DNA from: Musa acuminata AAA Group
Lineage: Eukaryota > Streptophyta > Magnoliopsida > Zingiberales > Musaceae
Reading direction: 5' to 3'
DNA length: 64,000 bases
Assembly (NCBI RefSeq): GCF_036884655.1
Contig: NC_088342.1
Coordinates: 31,258,001 to 31,322,000 of the forward strand
Shown here: in pieces, positions 13,512-25,500 of the stretch
Numbering within the stretch: the stretch's first letter is position 1
How the letters are laid out: every line of letters starts with the position of its first letter
Notes under the pieces: model-generated
The model's input: the letters and a program-made list of their open reading frames with translations, nothing else
What the model was told of the DNA's origin: nothing
Databases searched by the model: none
Program-made: the position numbers and the translations under genes

Positions 13512-16500
13512 ATATACAAGTTGAGGTTTCGTTCTTTTTCTCTTGTGATGGGATTGTGATTTAAAGGTATAATATATGCTACCATTATTGTTGTAATTCT
13601 AAAGGTTTTGATTTTTTTCTTGTAAAAATAATTATCGTTATTGGCTTTTGACCTACTCCAGTGGTTATTTGAGGTTTTGAACCTATATTCTTCCATTGTG
13701 CACAGAGAGAAATTAAGAAATTCAGTTAACTATGAAAGTAAATAAAGTAGAAAGTTGGCCCAATTTTAAACTTAGCCAACTTTTGAGCATATTATACCAA
13801 GGATTGTCATCTCATGCCAATTGACAATGTCAGTCTTGGTACTGATTGATATGTACCGATCTGTATCATTTTTGTGAAATTCACTAAAAAATAGTCGAAA
13901 TCTAAAAATTTAAAAACTTATTTTGACCTTAATCCTAATTGAGTCAATTTTGATTCAATTTCAATAAGAATAAAGTGCACATAAGGATAAGATAACGAAT
14001 TTATCTTTTATGGATCGTTGAGGAACAATTTTGCCAAATGTTCCTTCATTTCCTTCGTTGATCTTGAATCATATATGAGTTCATATGCTATATTATGTGT
14101 CAAAATTTTATAATTTTAATAAATTAAGTAATAAACGGAAGCAGCTTGTACTTGCTTCTACTACCAAAATGAATGGCTGTACTCTACAATTGATGGATTG
14201 GAATCCTCAATTTTATGAATTTGTGTATTGATATGGTGTGTCTGTTGGATCCAATCTTGAAACTACTCATATAACATAGTGTATTGGTAAATTATATGTC
14301 ATCAATGTATCACCGTGGTAATAATTATTGTCTGATTATCATGAATGACACATGTCCGAGGAGCCTCCTCGAACATCGGAACTTGTAGTGGTGGGGAGGT
14401 TGGAGTATATCAAAACTTCTACTAACACTGTTGATCTATTTCTTTTTATCGTAAGAATGATTGGTCAAATACAAATAAGATCAACTATCATTGTATATAT
14501 ATTGGTCATAGGATCCTCTATTATATGAAGGTTGCGAATTCAGTGAGCTCTTATTTGTGTCTAGATCATAGAGACTTTGTCACATCTGTTTGAAGTCGTT
14601 AACTGCCCTCTCCTTTCCTTTACCTTTGTGACTATAAACAATATGTGTGGATCCTCAGGCTTTATGATTTGTATCTTGTGTGACGTGTAAAATGCCTGAG
14701 ATTAAGCAGACAGAACCATTAATTGGCCATTGTCGATCGAGGCACTACTGTTGACATCACTATTATCTTTACAAACCTCACGAAGTGCCGTGTGGAGGTG
14801 TCTCATCATTAGACTAAAATAATTGCTTGTTGATTCAGATCGCTAGATGTTATTGCCTCCCCCTTCGCTTTTGTATGCTACGCGGTTGACTGTAATTGTT
14901 GGGTATCTTAACCTCGACTAGACTGACTTGAGATTGTCCAATCACCAAGTTCTGACCAAGGGGGATCTTTCTCATATTGGGATATTTTTCTTCTTTTATA
15001 ACCTTGGTGATAAAATGAGATGAATGTGGGGTCTCTTGCCTCATCAAGTATATAGGATCCCCTAGGTTCTCTATTGCTTCGATCCATTCCAACATTGATT
15101 GAGAATCTTTGTTGTGGAACTAGAAGTTAAAGAGATCAATCTCCAGCTTCTTTGATTCCTCATCAAGCTTGGCACATTGCACACCATAGCCTTAGATGCG
15201 GTGCACATATACAAGCTTCTCCAATTGTGTATGTAATAGCATATTTTGGACCTTAGTGTGAATCGAGGACCAATTACTCTCAATGCTGTAGTTTGTGAAA
15301 GCACACACGCTGTAGGCTTTCTTAGATCGAGTGTGGACCCTCCAAATGGTAGCCACCACTCTGTCACATCCTTAGTTAGAATTGCCTAACGCGTGTGACA
15401 CCCAAGTGATATTCATTTGTAAGGGTCATCCTAAACCTTAACCTCGTGTAGTTCACAAAGGACTTATATAGAGAAAAAAAGGTCAGAAAAGTGAATGTAT
15501 GGGTAATATACCATCGTCATATATAAAAGGACAAGATAACTGAGATCGCAAGTACCATCAAGAAACTAGCTTTTATTGGGCACAAAATGCTCTCGAAACT
15601 AGATTAAATGGTTGCATACAAAGGTGAAAGCCCAATGTTAATACTTTTGTTGTATAGAAAGTAGGCACACTAAAGATGTTGTACCACCCCTTAAACATAT
15701 AACCAAGGCTCCATCCATCCCAAGGGTTCCAAGGTACTGAGACAGTTGATGTTTCGCACCATAAGGCCATCAGCCAGAAGGCCTGGTGCTATTCGAGGGT
15801 TCTAGGGTGTTGAGATAGTAGATGTTTCACATATTAAGACTGTTATGCAAAAATCAGCCCATGACACATGAGAATAGGATTGTTTTGGCTAATTTACCCT
15901 CCATGCGGCATCACACAGCCATAAATGTTTTCAAGGTTTATGACAAAAACATGAAACAAAAAATTGACAATAAATCAAAATAGGACCGGTGATGGTACTT
16001 TATACCTCGTACATGTTAACTATGATAAAACACTCGAAAACATCATGGACATATTGTCATGGACTTAGCTGGTTTTGCCTAAGTCATGCGGCACCCTTGC
16101 ATGTCCGTCCACAAAGGTCAGCCTCCCCGAAGCCTCTCATGGTCCCTTAGGACCTACAAAACAGAAAACGGGTTAGAGAAGAGGCCTCACTCGGGATCCA
16201 CAAGCAAACATTTCTGAAAACACTTCATAGACAATGCAAATTACAAATAGACTTTATAAGCTCTGAACGGTTGCACAACAAAGGGTCAAAATGGTCCACT
16301 ATAGACCAAATATCTCTCACAAGTGTCTACATAACACGACCTTTATTTACAAGCCTAAGAAGGCCACCAAACCCAACTAAAATGGGGTTGTTAAGCCTTC
16401 AACCATTCCTCTATATGCTGTGCAAAGCATGAACAAACAGAAAGACATGGACATACATTAGTACTACATCAAACATCCTATTTAGAACTTTCACTGTGAC

Positions 16501-19500
16501 ATTCTCCCCCACTTGTTCCTTCGACGTCCTCGTCGAACCCTTTTGCCGACACTGCAACTCCTCGCCTTTGCTGAGTCTTTAATCTTCTGCTCTAGCTGTA
16601 ATGCGCCTCTTGGCTCCCAACTGCTCTCCGCTGCTGTTGTTGAGTAGTCGAACTTTTGATCCGCTACACTGTTTCAACTCGCCAATAACTTTGACTCTAG
16701 TGTAGGGTTGGCTGAGTTGTGTTGATCCTTGTTGATTCCTGCGGATCCTCCAAATGAAGGAAAAGACCATCCTTATTATTCGCCAGTCTCTCAAATACCA
16801 CATACTGCTTGAACTGGGTGGATGCTTGTTGGAGCTTTAACGAGCATCGCCTCACAAACTTTCGAAGTTTTGGGTCCTTCCTCCACAAAATGTCCATCGA
16901 CTCTTCTTTCATTTAGTTGTCACTTCCAAGTAAATTCGCATCACTTTCGCTTTCGATTGGCATTCTGTTGGGAAATGAAGTGGATAATCTACTCTCAGTA
17001 GCACTGATCACCATTGGTGAGGATTTGATAACTATTGTCTTTCATTCATTTCGAAGGGTCTTTGAACCTGTGCAGCGCTCCTCTGTTGGATATATTAGCG
17101 AATTGGGGTACTTGGTTTCACCCATTCTTTTAAGAGTTGAGAAGGCAATGGTTACTTGACTTCGCCCGCCTCCTCAAGGGTTGTACTCCATGCATCGAGC
17201 TGGTTACTGACCTTCGCCTGCTCTTTGCTCACATTTCTGAAGCACTTGAAGTGTTTGCACTCCTTGCATTGAGTTAGCTACTATGATTCACCTTCTGAAT
17301 GCCATCGAACTTCTGGAATGCAAGAAGTTTTCACCCCAACTTGAAGTAATTCTTTAATAGATTTGGTCGCCTCTGGGATTGTATCGTCTTCTCCATCAAC
17401 CCTGCCGCCTACTCCACTGAGTAGCAAAGGTACAACACCGCGTACTGCCTGCTTCGTTCCTTGGTCGTGCATTCTTGCATGACCCGAAGCCCTTCACTTT
17501 AGGCTATCTTGATGAGAAACTCATTGACACCGGTCTTATGAAGTTCCTTGGCCTCTGCCCTTTAGCCTTGTCTCGGTACTTGGAGTTTGCCTCTGCATGC
17601 TCCACCTCCTCGACCCCATTTCACGGAAGTCTCGCCTCTGTGGTACCATGGCGCTACCATGCCCATGGCCATACTATCCGTCGCCTCGCATCTACATCCC
17701 TTTTCTTCACGATCAGTAGATATGTCTCTGTGACACTCCTCCGAGTCAACCTCCATTCTAACTGATGCTTGATTTTGGGTAGCTAAGTCCCTCTAGACTT
17801 GTCGCGCTTCCTCGCCCCTTTCGACCCCCTACTTCAACACTTCTGTGTTCTCCAAGCAGCTCCATTTGGTCGATGGAAAGACAAACTGCAACTCCCATGC
17901 ATGGCCTCTACCATCACGTTGTAGGGTTTGCACTGATTCTGTTCTCCTTAGCTTCCTTGGTTGCAACGTTCGCTTACTCGGCCTTGTCCTCTGACTTGTC
18001 GGGCTCCCTTAAGCGAATATGGGCTCTGGAGCAGTCCAACTCTCCAACTGTTTCGTTCATACTTCTGCATGATCAAGTCCCTCCCATAAGACTCGTACTT
18101 GCATTCGAACTTTTCCCTTGGTGGGACACAACCTCCATATGCTGATGACCAAGGCTTTCATACGATGCAAAATTCGATACACGCATGGAAGACCAGCCTC
18201 TGCGGTACCATGGCCTTCACTCCTTGAATCCATAGCCCTTCTTGCTGTCGTGTTGTTCATCGAAGTGGAGCTTCCAGTAGCTCCCGATCATACCCCCATA
18301 TGATCTAGTCCCTCACGGGACTATATCGTGTGTATCGCATTGCCACGAACTGTTCCACCACGATCCGCTGCACCATATCGCCTCCTGGTGACATCTCTAT
18401 TGCATTCTGATCCTTATGGGATGAACTCGAATTGTGATCCCTCCATGTGTGGCCTTTGCCAATACATCGCAGGGTCTCTTTCACCTTCGATTTTGTTCGC
18501 TCCTTTGACAATCGACCTTCATCCACTCACTCTTGGGTCACACCTAGATGAAGCACTGCTCTAAGACAGTCCCTCGCCTAGTAGCTCCCGAAGTCCACCG
18601 ACTTCGCTGCAATTAGTGCACCATTGTTTGGATCCTGGGCCTCTGCCCTTGCCAGCACAATCTCCGCTACGCACCGCTTCCTGCCTGACAACTTGATTGG
18701 CAACACTGTGGCATATTCTTCAAGAGTACCCGCCTCCGCGTCCTCTTGCCCCGTGCCAAGGCCGTTTGAACCCAACTTCGCCTCCGCAAGTTGAGTCACC
18801 TTAGTTTCTCCATCAAATGCTTCTCTGAGATAAGGTGCATGTGCCCAGAAGCTTCCTTCGTCTTTGGCACCATGCAAGATGAGTCCGCTCCGTCAGAATG
18901 AAGGACCCATGGAACAACATGATCTTGCTCTTGCCTCTGCAAGAGTTCATTTCCTTGACCTCTGTCCAAGGAAAGCTCTGTGCCTTCACGCCATGTTCCA
19001 TCTTCTATGCTGGCTCCCTTCATGCGGCTTGGGTACTTCGCCAAGTTACACCCAAGTTGCTCCGCTCCTCGTTTTTGTATTGAATTGATGGTGGCCCTCG
19101 CGCCCACCATTCCACGGGTCAGCCCTCCCTTGAGTCCGATCTCCATATCGACTCCAAGTGTGCCTTCATTTGTGTTGCATTGGGTCGCTTCCCCACTTGA
19201 TCTCGCAATGCATCCACCAATGCATTCTCTCAAGTGAGATCATGCGATGACTCCTCGCCGCTTGCTCGGTCCATTGAGCTTCGTGGAGTTGTTATTTGTT
19301 GAGGTACTCCTCAACATGTGCAGTCTGTTGCACATGATTCTCCCTCTGGAGAAACCGGGATCTATCCCTCCTGGATAACTGTCCCGTTGGAGCAACATCT
19401 CTCTTCGCTTCTTTCTCTCTTAAAGTTTCGGAGACCACCATCCCCTTCAGACTACTCCGATTTACTGAACAAACTATGCATTATTCTGCCTCCTGCAAAT

Positions 19501-22500
19501 GCACTTGCTAGATTGCGACTCCACGTCAATATAGCTCTCGCTGTACCACTTAAGGCCTAGCAACATGCTGAACTCGCTGCACACTTCAGCCTCCTACGGA
19601 CATATCCTTCAAATGCCGAAGAGAAAGTTTCAATGCTCCATGGCACCGAGTTTCGATCGCCTTGGGATGGCCGCGAACATTCCATTGTCCGCATACAAGC
19701 CCATTTATGAGTACCGAATTCTTCGAGTTAGAATTTCCCTCACCTCTATGAGCTTTGCACAACTCTTTCGGTCGCTAAGCAACTCATTCCACCTTGCATG
19801 GTCTCATCCTTTACCAAGCGCCTCGCTTGCCTTGAGCACCATCAAGTATAGTTGTCAACGTTGAGTCGTAGCTTAAACTCAGCGATCCCAACCTTTGTGC
19901 GCTCCGCATTCTTCCAAGCTTGCTTATTCTCATGGTGCCTCTTGCGCGAAGGGTTGGCCATTCCTTTGAATGCAAATCTCAGATGCCCGCTCCTTCGAGC
20001 GACTCCTTTCCCTACATCTCCATGCCCGTTTTCCCCCAAATGGTCGCGCGTGCTGACTATCCTCAACGCAGCCCCGTTAGGTCCCCCACGTTTGCATGCC
20101 AAGTGTTTCTATGAGTGCTTTTCTCGCTCTGATACCATCTGTCACGGACTTAGCTGGTTGAGAGGATATTACGGGGACATACTACTATGGATGTAGCCAA
20201 TCACCCAAAGGTAAGGAGATGATAGTTGTTGACTTTTAATTAAATGATGCGGAGCTCCAATGCATAGGTGGGTTAGTTCAATTGGGTCTACCTAAATTCC
20301 TCGGGTTGTACTCCTTGCTCTGAGTTAGTTACTTGACTTCGCCCAATCTTTATCATCACACTTGGAAAATTGCAAGTGTTACTCGAACCTATGTTGGTTT
20401 CCTCTCTTGTATAGTGCTTATATAGAGGATTTGGCTATGCCTCTAGGATTGTCTATGCCCTATTTGCGGCCATAATTGTGCTCTTTCCTCCATAACACAA
20501 GTTTAGTTAGCACTCGGAAGTAGGGTTTTTGATTTCGTACTGTACAACCTGGTATGGGCTATACGTACCAGTCCTTAGCAGACTGGCACGCGAGCCACCC
20601 GCTACTAGGCGGTATCAGATTTTTGGCCCCGTATCGAGCGATACGAGGTTGTACTGAGCAGTAATGGTCGAAACCGATCATTATCAATTGATAACGGTTT
20701 TTCAACGGTCAATTTGACTGTGTATCCTAAAGAGTTTTTAAACCTTTTCTTCCCCCCTCTTTCAATCCATTTCACTCTCACTCTCTTAAACTTTCTCAAA
20801 TTCATTTTTACTCACAATCTCTCTTTTATTATCATATTTTACTCTCCTAAACTCAATAAAGCAATGATTTATGGATTTAATCAAATTTAAGAGTCTAATT
20901 TGGGAGGATTAAGAGGAAAAATATTTTAATTAAGAGATATATATTCACAACCATCGTATTATGGAAAGAATCTTATGGCCAACAATAGTACGGTGATAGT
21001 TGGTCATGCTTCTCCGAGCAACAATATGATACAGAGCAGCAAATCAGTAGCAAAAGCAGAAGTTCTGACATTCACCAATATGCCTTAGGAGCCACCTCGG
21101 ACACATCAGATTCACGACGATCAACCTACGACCATCACCACATTAATGCACCAATGACATATGGTGTATCAATACACTATGTCATGGGATCAATTGCAGG
21201 ATTGGGTCCGACGAATATATCATATTGATATACAAATGCATAGGATTGAGGACCTCGATCCATCACCTATGGAGGCCCATCGTTCGTTTTGGTAGTAGAA
21301 TCAGGTATATCTACACATGTGATTACTTAATTCATAAAGTTTATGTTGTATACAAAATAATCTAATAATTCAAATAATTTTTTTGCAGATAATTCAATAT
21401 TAACGGAAAGACGATCCGGAATGGACCGAAATTACGAACCTTGCACAAGGCTACTCCTCAAAGCTCGAAAAAGATATGTAATACTCTTTTTACCTAATTT
21501 ACATTGGTTTTGCTAAAACTATACTAAATGTATATTTATTTCTAACATAAAAAACCTTATTATAACTTTTTTAATATTTTTTAGGTATTTTCGGAGGGTT
21601 GTACTGTACCATGTAAAGCTTGGTACACCGGTATGGTATGAGATTAAAAACCTTGGTCGGAAGACCTATTGCTATGGTACCATTCCTCAGATGTTTATGA
21701 CCTTCTGTTTGACGCTTTCTCGACCAAGTTTTGATTAGGTTACCAAGTCCTTTCTAAACTCGAGGTCATCGCAATGCCTTGCCTCTACTTATCAGTTGCT
21801 TAGGAAGCATTTCCCTTCTGATCTTCCACTAATCTGCTAATTAGACTATAACTTTTTGATATAGTCATCACCATTCGCTTTTTGTAGGGCTCCTGCCAAC
21901 ACTGATTCTTTAGTCGTTTCTTGACATTGATGATCGTTGGCTCGGTCTCACTCCTTGAAAGCACCAGGACACCCATGAGCGAAGATAAGTTCTGGAGTAG
22001 TCAGTTATCTAGTAGCTTGTTTAAGAGGTCATAGAGATTCTCCCACTATAGAAATAATGCTAAAGGGGATGGTTGATTGTATCTTCGACTCTTCTAAGTT
22101 TCAATTGCCATTTGTTAGGACTCTAGCTAGGAGAGTCCTAATTGAGAGGGACATTCATGTAAAACTGTTAGGACTTTAGCTAGGAGAGTCCTAATTGAGA
22201 GGGACATTCTGTTAGGACTCTAGCTAGGAGAGTCCTAATTGAGAGGGACATTCTGTTAGGACTCTAGTTAGGAGAGTCCTAATTGAGAGGGACATTCATG
22301 TAGGAGGTTTTTTCTTAGAGAAGAATTAGGAGTTGTAAGGGAATAGGAGTCTTGAGTAGGAGTCCTATTAGGAGTTGGTTAGAAGTAAGAGTCTTAAGTA
22401 GGAGTCCTATTAGGAGTTAGGGTTTAGAAGCCCTATAAATAGCCATGTATTCCTCCTCTTTTCTCAAGCAATAGATGAATCTTTTCTGCAGCCTTTGAGC

Positions 22501-25500
22501 AGCAACTTGGAGGGAGGAACCCCTATAGAGTTCCAAGGAGGCCGATCCCCTAAAGAGATCAACCCCAAGTTTAGAATCTGCAAGGGTTCTAACACCTGGT
22601 ATCAGAGCAGCATTCTTGGCGTCTCGTTGCCCTTCCACAGCCATCCATCAACCCTCCACAACCGTCCAAAGCAATTCCCACAATTGCTTAAAAGATCATC
22701 GCCGAATTCCGCCATCATCTCCACCACCACGGATCATCCTTTGATCTCCCCGTGAATTGCAACAGGTTCTGGTTTTCTACCTTGCTGCTTCTGTAATTTA
22801 GTTATCTTTATTTGAAAATCCCAAAAAAATTATTCCTATATTGCTGCATAACTTTTCGTCATAAAGTTTTCATCTCTACGACGAAAGATACATTGCAGAA
22901 TTCCAACCGTATACCACTGTCTGTTTGATCTTGCTACTATGTTTTTTCTACCCAAATCTCCACGAAATTTTATGACATCTTTGACACTTCCTAACAGCAG
23001 ATTTCCCTTTGGTTTTGTCAAAAAATTCTCAATATAAACCATTGATATTTTACATCTAATCTGCTATACTTGAAAATCTGCACCGTAAAATTTCAGCCGC
23101 ATAGCACTGATTGTTTGATCTTGATACTACGTTGTTTCTATCCAAATCTCTACGAAATTTTTATGATAGCTTTGACACTTCCTAATAGTGGATTTCCCTT
23201 TGGTTTCATCAAAAAATTCTCAATATAAACTTCTGATCTTTTACGTCCAATCTGCTATACTTAAAAATCTATGCTGCAGAAAATTTCAGCCGCATATTGT
23301 TGCCTTAACCCATCTATTTGCAATCTTTTTTGAATGAAATTTCTTATACACTTTATAGATCATCTTGGCTTCCATCTAAGATTGATCTATTGAGGAATTC
23401 ATCTCTAAAACCGATTTTTGTGTTGCTATAAATTTTCATCGTAAACTGCTGAAATTTTTCGACGAGAATTCTGCTATCGCAACTTGCACCAATTTCCTTG
23501 CTGTTATACTGACGAAATTTTCTTGATTAAATTAGTCATCCTTGCTGTCATATAAACTGTGATTTTTCTATCAATTCCCTCCTCAATTCTCTCAAGTTTT
23601 TGGTGGAAATTACGTCGAGAAACCGCTGTTTCTTCGACGACAATTCTGCTCTTACAAGACAGCACATACTTGCTGCAACTTCCACTGATTTCTCTCAAAC
23701 CTTTGCTGCCATCTACCACAGATCCAAAACTTTCATCCACATCCCTAAAACTTCACCAAACCACACCCTCAAATTGCACCCAAAACAGCCACAAAACAAG
23801 CCTAAATCGTAGCCTACATCCACCGATCTACCAACCCTTTCGACCATCACTTCTCTCAACCTATACATGCCTTTAACCTGACAACAAAAGAGAGATCTTA
23901 ACATCATAGATTTGGAGGCATATACTATGGCATCTAAGGAGGCAATCGATGCTAAATTTGAAGCCTTGGAGGCGCGAATGGAGGATAAGATTCGGACGCT
24001 CTTTACCGAACTCAGATTGGGCCGACTACTAAGCCCGAAAAAATCATATCACGGAGAGAGCTTTGCCCAATCGCACCAGGCCCGAAGAGATGAGTTCCAA
24101 GGGAGGGGAGGCTCTATGATCGATCCCAACTATCCACGCATAAGGGTGGACTTCCCTAGATGGGAAGAAGGAGACCCGATTGGTTGGATCTTGCACGCGG
24201 AGCGATATTTTCGGTACCACAAAACCGCGGATGCATCTATGGTGAAAATTGCAGCTATACATCTTGAAGGGGATGCTATACAGTGGTTTGATTGGTTTGA
24301 ACATACTTATGGAGTCCTTTCATGGCAACAATTCAAAGAAGGACTGCTGATCCGCTTCAGACCAACCGATTACAAGAATATTGATGGACAACTAGCAAAG
24401 ATCTGACAAACCTCCACCATTCAGGAGTACCAAACCAGGTTTGAAAGGTTATCTAATCAAACTCTTGATTGGTCTCAAAAACAGCTATTGAGGACTTTTA
24501 TTGAGGGCTTGAAGCCGGAGATCCGAGGAGAAGTTAAAGCGCGACAACCGTACACGCTTATGGCAGCCATCTCTTTCGCACGACATCAAGAGGAGCAATT
24601 GAACCATGAAGCTCGAAGGACTAGGGTCACTCCTCAACCAGTAATATTGAAGCCCTTAGCCCCCCCTACTGTTGACCGAGTCCCTGCACCAAAAAGGTTG
24701 ACAAGAGAAGAGCTTCAGGAGCGATCTGCGAAGGGGTTATGTTGGCATTGCGACGAGCCGTGGAGCCATGAGCATCGCTGTAGTAAAGGGAGACTTTTTA
24801 TCATTGAACCAGTAGAAGAAGAGGTCATTGAACATCCAGAAGAGGTCATTGAACATCCAGAAGAGAGCATTGAACATAAAGAAGAAGATGCAGAAGAAGC
24901 GCCACAACCGACCGAAGTTACAGTACATGCACTAGCCGGCTACTCAAACCCGCAAATGATGAAAGTTGGAGGCCTTCTCAAACAACAACTGATCACTGTT
25001 TTCATCGACACGGGCAGCACTAATAATATCCTAAACAGTAAGGTTGCTATCCGAATGGCATTACCTATCGAGAATCGTTGCAGGTTTGATGTTAAGGTCA
25101 CCGATAGACGGATTTTGAAGTGTGATCGTAGGCGCCCGCAGGAGAAACTATTGCTGCAGGACCAAGAGATAATTGCAGATTTCTTCCTTCTCCCTCTTGA
25201 TGATCATGAGGCCATGCTCAGAATTAAATGGTTGACAACATTAGGTGATTTTTCTTGGAATTTTATGAAACTAATTATGAAATTTTACAGTAAGGAGAAA
25301 CAGGTGATACTGCACGGGAAACGTGGGGGCGACGTAACGATGATTTGCACACAACAAATGAAGAAGGTTTTGCATAAAGCATGCAGTGGCTTTTTGGTAC
25401 AACTTGAGCAGCAAACTAAGGGAGAGCCAACAAAATTGGAAGATCCAAATCTACTTCCTTTGCTTGCTGAATTTTCAGATATATTTGACGAACTACGCAA

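Noticed and set aside
13445..13696. Arg-Glu repeat protein on the - strand
   Set aside because: It is the translation of a (CT)n microsatellite.
18796..19233. 145-codon - strand frame in the LARD-like element as a gene
   Set aside because: It overlaps several open frames on both strands in GC-richer DNA, and no domain or codon signal singles it out.
22114..22310. Short repeats at the LTR start as a CRISPR-like array
   Set aside because: They are duplicated in both LTRs, spacers are the same in each unit, and they lie in a retrotransposon.
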